Shown one piece after another: positions 1-10,588 of a stretch of 64,000 nt of DNA. The notes below the pieces were generated by a model. The model was given only the letters and a program-made list of their open reading frames with translations. It searched no databases and was not told where the DNA came from. Origin of the DNA: Ligula intestinalis (Eukaryota; Platyhelminthes; Cestoda; Diphyllobothriidea; Diphyllobothriidae); NCBI GenBank assembly GCA_036362985.1, contig JAYGXS010000001.1, forward strand, positions 19,323,604 to 19,387,603, given 5' to 3'. The position numbers and the translations under genes were made by a program. Position 1 is the first letter of the stretch. Each line of letters starts with the position of its first letter.

Positions 1-295
1 GGATAGGAAACTGTTTATAAGACGCGTTGGTTGGTGAATCGTCAGTTCGCTATCGCATCTGCAGCTACATCTGCCACTAGACGACGGAATACTATGTAGG
101 CTAACGCTAATACGGCTATCCGACTTAATGCCACCGGTAAATTGAGGACCCCCTCTCCAAACATGTATGTCGAATGACGGCGCCTAGTCAGGTTGTTTTT
201 CTTGAGAGTCAACAGACCCCATCAAAAGTAAAGCTCACGTGGTCGCCCGTCCTGGACAGTCAATAGGGTCCGCTTCCGGTTCGCGAGGTGATTGC

Positions 296-600
296 TTCTC
301 TTCGTGCCGTTTGCAGCATGCGAGTTAGTCAGCTCCACCCCCCCCCGCTCCTCCGCTCCGCAACCCGTCCGATTTGCGGGCCACAGGGGCTGACTGACGT
401 TCCGTTGACTCACCCAGTCGAGGACGGGCCGAGTGAGGGGCGGTCCTTTCGGTGTTTTATTTGGGCAGAGAGTGAGCGGGGGCGGGCGGGCGGGCGGCCG
501 AGAGGACGCCGTGTGCGCAGTTTTGTGTACGTTTGACTTGTTGGAGGCAGCAAATGCGCGTGGCAGCGCTCATGCCTATAAATGCAACTGCGCAGGCTCC
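296..600. promoter_or_regulatory. GC-rich segment with a TATA-like box (possible promoter)
   Basis: The segment is much richer in G+C and CpG than its flanks, with C runs near 340-350 and repeated GCGGGCGG-type motifs near 477-500. A TATAAAT string lies at 577-583 on the plus strand. GC-rich blocks next to a TATA-like string often mark promoters, but no exon that I can recognise follows within 1 kb on either strand. The short open frames here carry no recognisable domain. It could equally be a compositionally biased repeat. Confidence 0.2.
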
Positions 601-719
601 GATTTTTTGGAAATAAACAAACCTTTCGAAGAGGCCCCCTATCGAAAGTAAAGATTTCGTCGAATAGGCCAATAAATAGTCGGGGGCCTACTTGATAGAC
701 GGCAGCAATAAACAAAACA

Positions 720-2180
720 AATCAGCACTGATACCTATGCATGCATTTAAGAAATCAAGTTGGGTAAACCCACGTTTGTACGGGCGCTAGGGCTCCCCTA
801 GCCAAATATGAGCCCAGCATGTTTGTTCTCATACACCACGTTGTGTTACAGCGACGAAACGGAGACTGGCGGACACCACCTCAAGCCCCTGGCAGAATTA
901 ATTTATAACCCCGAAGTCTGAACGCCCGCCACCCTCGTCTCCACCCCCCCCCCAAACTTCCTGTTTATTGGCTATTTAAACTTTGACTATCCTCTCACTT
1001 ATTTTACTTTGCGGGTCTGCGGATGAATAAGCAAAAAAGTACACTATAACAAAAGGGTCCATTGGTGGTTGGGGAGGGTAAAAAGTGGCTGTCCAGCTTC
1101 AAACGCAAAAAAATCCGCAGAACTCGATGTTCTTAATCGCTTCCAGAAAGTTATGTCAAGATAGCTATGGGAGAGGGACTGCGTGGTGCTAAAAGCAGCA
1201 TTACATGTGGTGACATTCCTGAGGCCTCTAAAACACCAATCAAAAAACCGCGCAAGTCAGTTGCCCTTCTAGTTGCATCACCTAGAAACTCATATTAACC
1301 CGTAGATGGCGTATAATATTATTTAAAAATACTGTACAGAAGATGAGGATCTGAATAATTTGGGAGAAAGTCGAAAATCTAACCGGTTGAATTGCAATTG
1401 ACTAAGTTGCCCCTGAAAGTCGACTGCCTCAAGAAACTACGTCTACTATGTGCTCTATGAGATGGATGCGATGAGTACTTTACAGTTAGGCAGACTTGCG
1501 CAGCAGCCGTCGCACTCTTGCCATCTTACCCGCATTACTCCGATGGTAACGCAACGTCACGTCTGCCGGCGGTTGTCATGGGCTCATTCACCAAGGGACC
1601 TAAACGGCCCGATTACGCGTGCCACGCACCCAATCTGCGCTCCACGCCAAATGTACCTGATACGTGTTCCTTTCCATGTCTGCTACGTTACCTCTGACAG
1701 GCCGGCTATCGATTTCGACGAGGTCCCCCGTGTGTTCCACAGCAAGTTAGTGCAGATCGGTGACGTGGGGGTGAATTAGTTTTAAATGCGCCATATCTAC
1801 CGTGCTCTTTTCCCTCATCCACCCGAGCAAGGTGTTAAGGCAAAGTCGGGCGCGGGTGGCTGGTAGGGCGTGAACTCGCACCTGTGATAGTTCGACCATT
1901 GATTTCGATTAACTCTACCATGTGCTCAAGACAAAGGACGGTGACTGGAGACAGAGACGAAATTTAAGTGAAATAGACGTGCAGGTGTCTGCCCCACTCT
2001 AAACGCTCTCCCCGCTTGAACCGGTGACAAGACAAAGGTCAAGATGACTGAGCAGGAATCGGGCTCAGGCCACTTTCACCAATGCAGGCCGAAACACCGG
2101 CTTCTTAGTTGTAAGTGGCAGTAGACTTTTGAGCTGGTACTTCCTTCACACACTTTCAGTAGGTGTCAAACCAGGCTCAA
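720..2180. other. Unassigned intergenic DNA
   Basis: No recognisable gene or repeat family is visible. One plus-strand frame is open at 1450-1779 for about 109 codons, but it shows no known domain, no convincing splice signals and no family resemblance, so I do not call it a gene. Confidence 0.5.
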
Positions 2181-2253
2181 GTAAACCAAGGCTGGCACTG
2201 CTACTGCTATTCCTAATACTGCTAACTAGCAGTGAAGCTGATTGATAGTATTG

Positions 2254-2451
2254 CTGGTACTATTTCTGGCTGTATTATTAGTCAGAACTGACGCTGATTT
2301 AAGTCCACACTGGGCTCATATCCCCTGATACTCAACAAGAATTGTAGTAGTGCTGGTACTAACACTGGCGCTAACGTTTGTCAGAGGTGACGCTGATTAA
2401 AGCCAACGTTGGAGCTAATGCCCCTTGATCTCAACAAGGAATGTGAGCAGA
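2254..2451. repeat. Tandem duplication, two units of about 99 bp
   Basis: Two adjacent units, 2254-2352 and 2353-2451, each begin CTGGTACT and share the internal blocks GTCAGA, TGACGCTGATT and CTCAACAAG in the same order. A shorter, more diverged third unit seems to lie just upstream at about 2190-2253, where CTGGCACT and AGCTGATT recur. Divergence between units is substantial, so the duplication is old. No coding function is apparent. Confidence 0.7.
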
Positions 2452-2840
2452 GTTTGCCTTGATTTCTACCCTCTCAATTCTACTCATCAGGCTGTGTCTG
2501 TTTCTACTAGGTTCAGACTACGATATTGCTGCTAGAAGTACGTAACTATGCTAAAGTACTCATTCCAGTAATCATGCTTACTAAGGCCAGTGAATATTTT
2601 ACTATAATACGGCCTGAGTGTGCTTTTTAAAAATTCGGCACCCAGTATGCACTCCAAATTTGTATTAGGTAGTGAGTAGTTAATCAGTTAAATAAAGCGT
2701 TATGAAATAATAGCAAAAGCCCTACCATGTTTTTTATGTCGTAAAGTTTACCGTCTATAAACTACTTGTAGGCCTACTACAGTATCTGTCTGTAGGTTAA
2801 AATTAACAGAACGTCCACTCATATCCCCTCAATCCCCAAG
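2452..2840. other. AT-rich DNA, nothing recognised
   Basis: No open frame, RNA gene or repeat that I can identify. Confidence 0.5.
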
Positions 2841-3060
2841 GCACTGCCATGATCAATGTTATTCAGGGTGTAGGGTGTCTAAGAGACCACTCCCTTCAGA
2901 CGAGAACAGCGGTTGACAAACGCCAAAATTCATGCCGGAAGATAATTTGCGCGGTCCAGCAAACGCCGAAAGTGTCTCTTGCCTCCCATGCTCACAGCCT
3001 CAATGCAACCCCAACCCTCAGCAATCTAAACTCCTGTAAACCAATGCAAATCAGAAATAC
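2841..3060. repeat. Long direct repeat, copy 1
   Basis: This block (GCACTG, then CAGGGTGTAGGGTGTC, AGACGAGAACAG, TTTGCGCGG and GTCTCTTGCCTCCCATG) recurs in the same order about 518 bp downstream at 3355-3525 and resumes at about 3670. Here the parts are contiguous, ending with the CAGCAATCTAAACTCC block at about 3021-3040, so this copy shows the uninterrupted state. No protein family is recognised in the open frame across it. Confidence 0.75.
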
Positions 3061-3354
3061 ATAAGCTAAACCCACTCCCGTCGTCGTCGTGGCCCCAAAA
3101 CGCCAGCATCAGCCCACTACGCCAATTCAACATAAGGAGACAGTATATAAAAGCTTGGCCCGATCTACGCCAATAAGTAAACGGGGTGGCAGCTTTCGCA
3201 TTCCGTTAAGGAGGTCACATCCCACGAACTCCAACTGCCCTTACAGGCAGTCTCCACCTGTCCTCCTCACCGCCCACGCACTACTGAGCCGCTACACCAC
3301 CAACCCCTGCAAACTACAAAGTTTCGTTCACAACACACAGCACAGCCACAAGTC

Positions 3355-3720
3355 AGCACTGTCATTACCAATGTCTTCCAGGGTGTAGGGTGTCCATGAG
3401 GCCACTACCTCCAGACGAGAACAGTGGTTTACAAACACCAACATCCATCTCGGAGGTCAATTTGCGCGGCCCAGCAAACGCCAGCCGTGTCTCTTGCCTC
3501 CCATGTCCACAGCCTCAACGTTACCCCCAACAAATAGTGGAGAATATGCGAGTTCCAGGAAGCAGTTCAGAAGAAGAGGATGCGATCACTGGAACAAGAG
3601 TTTTATGTTCATGACATTTCGGATTCTGCCGAAAATCCTTAATCATAGGCGATGGTAGCATATTCATAGTTATCAGCAATCTAAACTCCAGAAAACCAAG
3701 GTGAATCAGAATGCATTTGC
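3355..3720. repeat. Long direct repeat, copy 2, interrupted
   Basis: Second copy of the block at 2841-3060. The match runs from about 3355 to 3526, breaks, and resumes at about 3670 with CAGCAATCTAAACTCC. The intervening 140 bases are absent from copy 1 and match the 3' region of a Penelope-like element elsewhere in the window. The duplication therefore seems to predate that insertion, or copy 1 derives from an uninterrupted allele. Confidence 0.7.
3527..3669 (-). mobile_element. Penelope-like element 3' fragment inserted in a repeat
   Basis: About 110 bases here match 54901-55010, which lies just 3' of a degraded Penelope-like ORF on the minus strand. Both share ATATGCGAGTTCCAGGAAGC and the block around TTTCGGATTCTG. 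On the minus strand this gives a small hairpin (stem 3621-3627 with 3631-3637, imperfect) followed by GAAA at 3620-3617. Only the non-coding 3' tail is present, which fits a heavily 5'-truncated insertion. Its borders are defined by comparison with the uninterrupted repeat at 2841-3060. Confidence 0.65.
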
Positions 3721-5530
3721 CCACAACTGTAACACTATCAGAAAACCTCTCACACACACAACTTCCAATTGCAAATATAACAGCCACAAGTCAAGCACGA
3801 ATTCCTTCCATTCGAAAACACATTTTAGAATGTTGCTTAACGATTCATGAGAAGCCCAGCTACAGTATCTTGGATTTGCGTATACCAACAACGAAATCTT
3901 GGCTGGGCAAATCGATGCTTGTATCAGCGACGTACGTCGGGCGTGCCTGCGTGGACAGTAATTGCTTCATTTTCCAGCACAACGACCTGATCCGAAATCT
4001 CTGAATTTTAGCTATGGAGTTCCACGTTTGCTCCTTTTCACAGTGGGCTAATATTCATCTTCCGACCGGCCACACATGAAAGGAAGTTATAAAACAATTA
4101 GGCCAACCCAAGGAAGTGCAGCCCTTGTATATCCAGATACTTCTAGCTTACACGAAACGAAGGGTTCGCTTCATCAGAAGAATGGCAAATGAGTAGGCTA
4201 TTAGGTGTACTAGTTCGATAACTTTATTAGCGGGAAGTCTGGCTTCCATCTCATCTGCAATCTGCACTCGGTTATCGCAGCCAAGCCTGAGCGCTGTATG
4301 AAATCAATCGATATTCCCCTTTCCTTGACTCGCAAGGTGATCCTATCTTTAGTCTGATCGACTGTTCTACTAAGATGATCAAGACAGGGTTCAAATATAC
4401 AAGGCATAAACGATGCGCCAGACACGTTTTTACTATCGTTGCTGCTGATGGACAGGCGACGGGTTTCGAAACTTCAGACGACAAAAAATCTTGTCCCAGT
4501 GGTAACATCTACTTCTTCTCAGACTCTGTACGTTCTGTCATTTCCAACAACAGAATACTTAGCAAATTGGAAAGAAGAGGTTAAATAAGATCGAGTGATT
4601 CGCGCAGCTGCAGTGTGTGCCTCCGTTGATTGAAATGCAAGCCCCCCCCCCCCTACAGCCTTTACGAGGTCAGTGGTGTGATTCCGTCTACAGAAAGCAT
4701 TTGTTGGCTATTAAGGTCCCCCTTATTCCGCATAATCCGCTTCACTGAACCCCCTCTTTTTTTCAGAACTATGCTATCATTAGGATAATCCTGTAGCCGG
4801 CTGATTCCGGAGCGTATACGCTGTTCGCATACAGGCGCAGTTGTTTCCGCTGTTAACTTCCTACTAACGACTAACAAAGTTTGTTTGGAGTTCTCTGATC
4901 TTCACCGCGGCGTGGCCGGGGTACACAGACCTAGGTTGACTTGTCCGTTCCGGTCGTAGCCTGTACTGGCCGGCTTCTCACATCAAAAACGGCGCATAAT
5001 TCGGCCAAGGAGGCTGAAGGGGAGGGGGAGGCTGGAATGAAAGCGGGGAGCTCAGACACGTGCATTTGCATATGCTCATTAATCATGTAGCAGCTCACAG
5101 TTATGGTCTCCTAATTATTAGGGTTCTGTTGCCCGACGCAGCACGGTGGTGCGGAGACTGTGTTGAAATGCTTACGCATAAATCATTGCTCTCTCCAGCT
5201 AAACAGCCTATCCTGCTAAGGTATGCGGAAACATTACATATGGCCACTTACCCCGATATACTCGGACTCGAGCGAAGACGTAGGCTGGCAAAGACCCACA
5301 AGCCCCCCAAGTCTATCGATAGTCAAGTAAAGAACTAAGCGGAACAATTGCACCCCTCAGTGCAGGCAGAATATGACAGGCATCATAAGCATTTCTACAG
5401 CCTCAAAAATTTGCATCTCACCCAATTTGCATTTGTGATGGTTTTACGCATTCAGTTAGGCAAAAGACGTCCAGAAAAATGGGAAGCGGAATATGGAAAG
5501 CATCTATGTCATAGTTGAAGCTCTGTCCTG
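3721..5530. other. Unassigned DNA with a hairpin at 4153-4171
   Basis: No gene is recognised. On the minus strand CTGATGA (4177-4171) is followed by an 8-bp hairpin with a CCC loop, but the GAAA expected on that strand is missing. Open frames on both strands at 4210-4584 overlap each other, as degraded element sequence often does, but show no domain I can name. A C run lies near 4642-4653. Confidence 0.4.
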
Positions 5531-5539
5531 TACACAAGG

Positions 5540-5680
5540 TGTCCTAACATTTTAAGCCAGAAATGGCCATTCCAGCCTCCCTTGTCTTTGCTGGCAATAC
5601 TATTTACGGCTTCAGTTGTGATAGTACCAGTGTCCGGAGAACCGCACGCAGATGGCAGTTTGACCATGAAAACCATGCAA
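5540..5680. repeat. SINE-like fragment (CTTTGCTGGCAAT family)
   Basis: The string AATGGCCATTCC plus CCCTTGTCTTTGCTGGCAAT recurs at about 13313-13362, with related versions at about 8262-8300 and, in the opposite orientation, at about 57875-57905. At the last site it adjoins a tRNA-like segment, so the family is probably a tRNA-derived SINE. Only the tRNA-unrelated part is visible here. Confidence 0.5.
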
Positions 5681-5802
5681 ATGAGTAGGTCCAATAGAGG
5701 CCTTCGCCAAAGAAGGCTCTCCACGGTCGGGGCCGTTCCCTTAAACCAGTTTCAAACTGACCAACTTCTACTCACAAGATGCCGAAAAGAAATTGGATAA
5801 AA

Positions 5803-6478
5803 GTTAAGTCGGTCGCCCAGCTTAGATACCCCTAGTCTCTATTCCCGTGGTTGTTTGTTTTTATTCGTTTAAGCTTAGCCTGGTTTTTAATTTATTATTT
5901 AGTATATTAGTTTGATTTAAGTGAAGTTCTTATTTTGGTTAGATATCGCCAAAGTTAGATAAATATGCTTGAGTAACTTCTATATGCTGAAGTAAACTAA
6001 GCCAATTTTAACAAAGTTAACTAAAGTAAAAACTAAACTCTTAAATAATAAGTCAGCCTAGTAGTCATTCTGGTGGATTCTAGATGATTGCTTAGGAAAT
6101 CCTGCTTGGGCAGTCAGCTTGCTGTTCCGTAATGGTGGTTTTCATATGAGTGGTGAATTTGGGTGGGTAAAATTGATCCGTGTGATTAACTTCATGGCGC
6201 AGGTGTGGGGTTTGTAGCTCAACCGGGAGAGCACTGGCTTCGCGTGAAGGCCTTCTCGACCATGCGGGTTTGAATCCCGCTGAATGCCGCGAGTTTTTTA
6301 CAGCTGGATCAACTTAAATCAGGCAAATCTGCCAAACCTCCTAAATAAACTAAATTACACTAAAACTAAAATTCAAGTAATAAACTACATAATAAAATAC
6401 AAACCAAACTAAACTTGTACCACTTGCTGTAAGACAGGATTCTGGGGCTAGGGCTATCAAAGGTGGGCGACCAACTTT
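5803..6478. mobile_element. MITE copy 1 with terminal inverted repeats and a nested insert
   Basis: The left end (GGTCGCCCA at 5811-5819, then CTTAGATACCCCTAG) is an imperfect inverted repeat of the right end (GGGGCTAGGGCTATC, then TGGGCGACC, ending about 6478). The interior is AT-rich with repeated TAAACTAA-type strings and has no coding capacity. Copies at 22394-22715 and 62240-62885 share both the ends and the interior. Compared with copy 2, this one has an extra block of about 300 bases at 6045-6345, which is a tRNA-like SINE insert. It is a non-autonomous DNA transposon; the superfamily is not determined. Confidence 0.65.
6045..6345 (+). mobile_element. tRNA-derived SINE-like insert within MITE copy 1
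   Basis: The segment TAGCTCAACCGGGAGAGC (about 6212-6229) resembles a pol III box A, and GGGTTTGAATCCC (about 6266-6278) resembles box B, with a long variable-arm-like stretch between. The flanking blocks GTCAGCCTAGTAGTC and GGCAAATCTGCCAAACC recur around 57518-57600, next to another tRNA-like segment. The spacing does not give a clean cloverleaf, so I call a SINE or tRNA pseudogene and not a functional tRNA. Confidence 0.55.
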
Positions 6479-7740
6479 ACTTTAACCAGAAACTGACTTT
6501 CTGCATGGAACAGCCAAAGACCGTTGGCTCGAAATTCATGCTGCACTCGATGGTAGACCTACATTCTATAGGCCTCCGCAAGACTGCGAAATATGATGCG
6601 TTCTTGGGGTCCCGTGGTAGCCTTCTTAGGAGAAGAAAAGACGTCTCGAGTCGCATGAATATGAATCGGTGTCCTAGTTGGCAATAGCAGTGAAACTCCG
6701 AGGAGGAATCATCACGAATCATGAATCATCACGAAGAAAGAGCTGTCGTATAGGGCTATGCACGCATGGACATTAGGTTGGATCTCGCGAGTCCTAACGC
6801 TTAATTATTTTCAGGGATGTAGGAGAATCAAGTCTTGTATCCTCTAAATTTTGATTCCACACTCAGGTGAAAATAAAACACATAATTTTCTTTTTCCTAC
6901 CTGCAGATAACCTTCACTGAAAAATAGAATCTGGCATTTGTAACTGTAAACCCTCAAAGCGTCCATATTCCTATTGCAGATGCACGTATTTATAGGAGGA
7001 GCAGTGAAAAGCCTGAAGGTGACGGAGAACTTCTCCTAGACTCATACATGTTACAAGGGAGAAGTAGCATCAGATAGTCAGCATTAATAATCTCGCCATC
7101 ATACAAGGATCCAGAGAGGATTAAAAGGTTTAAAGCCGATGTATTATTGCTAATGGACGGCATAGAAATGTAAACGCATCGAACATATCCTTGATAAACA
7201 CAAATGCAGTAGAGCCGTCGAAGCATTTTCGACATATAACAGCTGCCTAAACGCCCGTTTAAACTCCCTTCTTCAGGAAAGGAATGATTCTGACGCAGCT
7301 CAACGACCGTCTGCATTTTTCACTAATTGATGTCATCTCAGAGCCAATTGCGTTCGACCCCCATTCTGCCAGACTTCACTGGACAGACAGCTAGCATAAA
7401 CACGAGCATTAATGATACATAAAATAGCCTTTTCCCTGCCCAGCGAAAGCGCCACTAGCCAACCATAGTTGTGCTTCTAGACGTTGGGAAAAGAAAAATA
7501 AGGAACAGAAAAAAAGGATTAATTTATGTGATTAATCTCGGATCACAACTAATTTTTACTTCTTGTACTCGATGCATGACCATTGTTCACAGCCTGGCTT
7601 AATTGTCATCCCCAGTAACAATTACCTCAACACGCCGACCTCGCAATGCGGGCGACGTGAGAGCGATGAGTATTAACCATAACACATTTATTAACCCTAC
7701 CCAACCCTCATATTTCCATTATGTATGTCATTGTATAGGT
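6479..7740. other. Unassigned DNA downstream of the RhoGAP exons
   Basis: The next exon of the minus-strand RhoGAP gene should lie below 7824, but I find no segment here matching the second half of a RhoGAP domain. The open frame at 6990-7316 (minus) has no recognisable motif. Confidence 0.4.
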
Positions 7741-7823
7741 TCAGTGATGAATTATTGAAAATATAGGTTTGTTGAATTGACTTCTCGGAATCAGAGTTAG
7801 TGAAGCGGTGTAATCTGACTCAC

Positions 7824-8039
7824 CCTTCGCTTGGAAAAACAACGGCATCAACTTCTCAGTAAGTAGTGGAGGGGTTAGCTGGGCGATGCAAACCTTCAAA
7901 GCTCCGGCCAGCTCGTGTGGGGAAAAGGATTGCCAGTCAAAGGTGTCCAGATTTGAGTCCGAATGCAGTAGGAATTCGCAAATCTGGCGACGGCGGAGTA
8001 GGTTCCCCGTCTTCCTGAAGATCCCCTCCGACATGCAAC
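7824..8039 (-). CDS. ARHGAP19-like protein, internal exon with the RhoGAP arginine finger
   Basis: This exon encodes the first half of a RhoGAP domain, the fold that speeds GTP hydrolysis by Rho-family GTPases. The translation has EGIFRKTG, where the Arg of GIFR is the expected catalytic arginine finger, then a helix, and the LK...LTPPLLTEKL block that matches the LK-F--ELPEPLLT signature. A polypyrimidine tract with AG lies at 8041-8040, and a GTGAGT donor starts at 7823. The exon is 216 bp and starts and ends in phase 1, matching the two upstream exons. Human ARHGAP19 is the closest family I know from the N-terminal context, although the second Pro in ELPEPLLT-like TPPLLT and the preceding QL are divergent. 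The remaining domain half must lie on exons I could not find. Confidence 0.82.
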
Positions 8040-8229
8040 CTTAAAAAAGGGGAATGTAGAAAATGAGCACTTGTGCTTGAACTACGACGCGGTGAGCCGG
8101 CCTTAACAGCTGCGCCTATCCCCCCCCCCGTCCAAAAACCGAGACATAAGGTGATAAGGCAGAAGATTCGTACGAAAGCACATGCTGCGCTGGCCAGAAC
8201 CACCTAGTCACGCAAGTATTCGTCACAGA

Positions 8230-8360
8230 AAGCAAATAACGGTACAAACAGTCAGATGCACAGTGCCGACAAAGACAAGGGAGACTGTAATCGTCATTTC
8301 TGGCTCATTAACCATCATGAGCCAGCCATACACAAACTCAGGTTTGCAAGGTAGTTATAA
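8230..8360. repeat. SINE-like fragment
   Basis: GACAAAGACAAGGGAGACTG followed by ATTTCTGGCTCATTA and CATGAGCCAGCCATAC resembles the block at 57880-57950, which runs into a tRNA-like segment. The tRNA-like part is not visible here, so this is probably a truncated copy of that repeat family. Confidence 0.45.
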
Positions 8361-8753
8361 ACATTCATCCCACGACTGTTTCTTAATTCAGTTACAGTCG
8401 AACGATCCACAGGAACGGAAATTGCAAATTCAAAGACTATTCATGCTTAAATAAGGTCTATGTAACTCGCTAAGCTGGTCACTAGCAGACAGCAATTTAC
8501 ATGAAAGTTCAAACAGAGTAAAATTCAAGAATTCGTGGCAAAAGTATTACTGCTATTTATATTATTATTAACACTACTCCTGCAGCAATTATCACTGTCT
8601 CTGCACCTAACAGTAAAACTAAAAGTTTTTCCATTGCTTCTTCTAAATCAACGCCCAAAGTAGCACACTTGGAAAAAGGATAAATGCGCCATTTTAACTT
8701 GGCACTCCACACAGTGACCTTTTTAATGGAACCCTGCTTTTGACGACCAGAAT

Positions 8754-8782
8754 GATAATAATAATAATAATAATAATAATAA
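8754..8782. repeat. (AAT)n microsatellite
   Basis: About nine uninterrupted trinucleotide units, inside the putative RhoGAP gene intron. Confidence 0.95.
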
Positions 8783-10084
8783 GAACGGTGACAAAATGAG
8801 GTCTCTAGATAATGGTGAATGGCATTTTGAAGTCCTGTTACTAGAGATAGCTAATGTGGGCCATAACCAAATTTACCGAAAGCCTTTTAATTTTTCGTGC
8901 ATAGAAAATTTTGATTCCCATAAAGGATGACAACGTAGACGTTCGTACATATTTTGTTAGGGCTTGATAGTACGGTTGTCGCAATAAAAGGAATATTATA
9001 GGACAAGTGAAACCCGAAATTTTTACTTGCATTCATTTGGTTATTCAACAATATGCTCTATTATTTGAGCCAAGATGTTGCGTTAAGGAAGATCCAAAGT
9101 AATGTGACATTAAAGTTCATTGTCCTAGTCTTATTGTGGGCAGATGTTGCTATTTATCGCAAATTGCCATATGTTAGCGTGATAAGAGGCAAGACACTTC
9201 AATATCAAAAGGGGCTTAGAAATGCGTCATTTCAGATAAAAACGCCCCCCTTTCAGTTTTTCGAAAAGATAACTCTTCTCCCTCCCCTCTCTCTCTCTGT
9301 CTGCGTACTGTACACATGTTCGATATAAACTTATGATAGTGTGGTGTTCTCTGATTATGTCTCTCTGATATCTGAATTTTTTGTGCTTGATATAAAACAG
9401 TCTGTGCCTAATTTACTTATTAGCTTAGGCCAGCTTGCATACGTTTACAATAATCCAAATCGCCCTAAAATTTGGAATCCGCAATATGCTGTCATTTTTC
9501 GAAGCATCATTATAACATGTGCGTACGATCTTAACTTGCTTGGATGCACGCATTCTACTTTGCTCTGATAGGGTGATTAGATAACTCGTGGTCAAAAGTG
9601 CGTCCCCAAAACCCTCCTTCTAGTCAATGATAGAATATTTTACGAAAACCTCCCTGTTACACCCCCACCCACCTTAAATCAACCCCCGGACAGCATTTTA
9701 TCCCGTGAATGCAACAATTTTCGACAATGCTTCACATTCATTGTTGAATTCTGTTCATGATGTTCGCTAGAACGGTACCTTTAGAATAAACCCGTAATAA
9801 TCTCATCTCATAATAACGTTCACAGTTCTAAACTGCATTCTCTACTACAAACTGAATCGAGTAAGTACCTCATCTCGCCTAGATAACAATGATCAATTAT
9901 GCTTCAATATTGTAACATATTCATATAAATTTGTCGCGCAAATAGTATGCATTATTTTGCGTGATTGTCTGGTGTACGATGACTGCAAACAAATAATAAA
10001 AGTGAGAATCCTTTCAAATTTATCGTCCGGACACGAGCATAAGAACCATCCTTCCGAGCTCTTCCCTGTAATACAGGTGGGCTC

Positions 10085-10215
10085 AAGGTAATTTCCAGTA
10101 AAATCAGGGTTGCGGTTAAGTTCGTGGTCAGAGTTGGGGTCAAGGTCAAGGTTCCGTTTAGAGCTAGGATAAAGCTACAAGTAAGGGTTAATGTTTGGGT
10201 AAGGGTTAGGGTCTG
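10085..10215. repeat. Degenerate GGTTAG-rich tract
   Basis: A run of irregular GGTCAAGGTT, GGGTTAATG and GGGTAAGGGTTAGGG-like strings. Similar tracts recur at 25720-25870, 30120-30250, 56945-57000 and 60995-61050, several of them beside a shared conserved block. It belongs to a dispersed repeat family and is not a telomere array. Confidence 0.55.
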
Positions 10216-10510
10216 GGGATAGGTACCCAGTTTACCGCAAAGTTTCCTATTCCCATGTCTTAACGATGTACCTTCCTCAAAACATCCAAATTTCGGCTGA
10301 AGTACTCTAATCCAATGAATATGGTGAACATACTAGCGCAAGTGCCATTTCCAGGTTCGAGGACTAAATTCAGCCTTCTACTTAATGGAAGTAATTGAAA
10401 ATCATGTAAACGTTAAGTTCAGGAGAGGCGATTATATTGCAGTCCTGCCGCTACGTGAAATCTGCCTGAAAAAAAAGTGAAATAGAAAAGCCACAAACCC
10501 GGAAACTTAC

Positions 10511-10588
10511 CACCATTAGAAGCAATTTCGCAAATTAGATGCTGCAAGCGAGCGGCCAGCTCTGTCGTCAGCACAGGAGAGGATATAC
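10511..10588 (-). CDS. ARHGAP19-like protein, small internal exon (78 bp)
   Basis: On the minus strand a TTTCAG acceptor ends at 10589 and a GTAAGT donor begins at 10510, bounding a 78-bp exon in phase 1 on both sides. Joined to its neighbours it encodes a stretch containing SSPVLTTELAARLQHLI. That corresponds in position and pattern to the ARHGAP19 segment FGSPLTEEGI--IYQLIEYL, which precedes the GIFR arginine finger. Because the two flanking exons are also phase compatible with each other, skipping this exon would keep the frame. The exon is too short to be found by open-frame length; it was found from the splice sites, phase and family pattern together. Confidence 0.72.

Larger units (their letters stand above)
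8040..10510. other. Putative intron of the RhoGAP gene
   Basis: This lies between two phase-1 exons on the minus strand. It contains a SINE-like fragment (about 8230-8360), an AAT microsatellite and a GGTTAG-rich tract near 10100-10215. No other exon was recognised; the plus-strand open frames at 9053-9568 are AT-rich and lack domains. Confidence 0.5.

Noticed and set aside
4153..4177. Hammerhead core on the minus strand
   Set aside because: CTGATGA and a hairpin are present, but the GAAA box is replaced by TTTC-like sequence, so the core is incomplete.
6208..6290. Functional tRNA gene
   Set aside because: Boxes A and B are present, but the spacing and arms do not form a clean cloverleaf, and the flanks match another repeat copy at 57.5 kb.
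10196..10216. TTAGGG-like strings suggesting a telomere
   Set aside because: The tract is short, irregular and repeated internally at several places; there is no long regular array.
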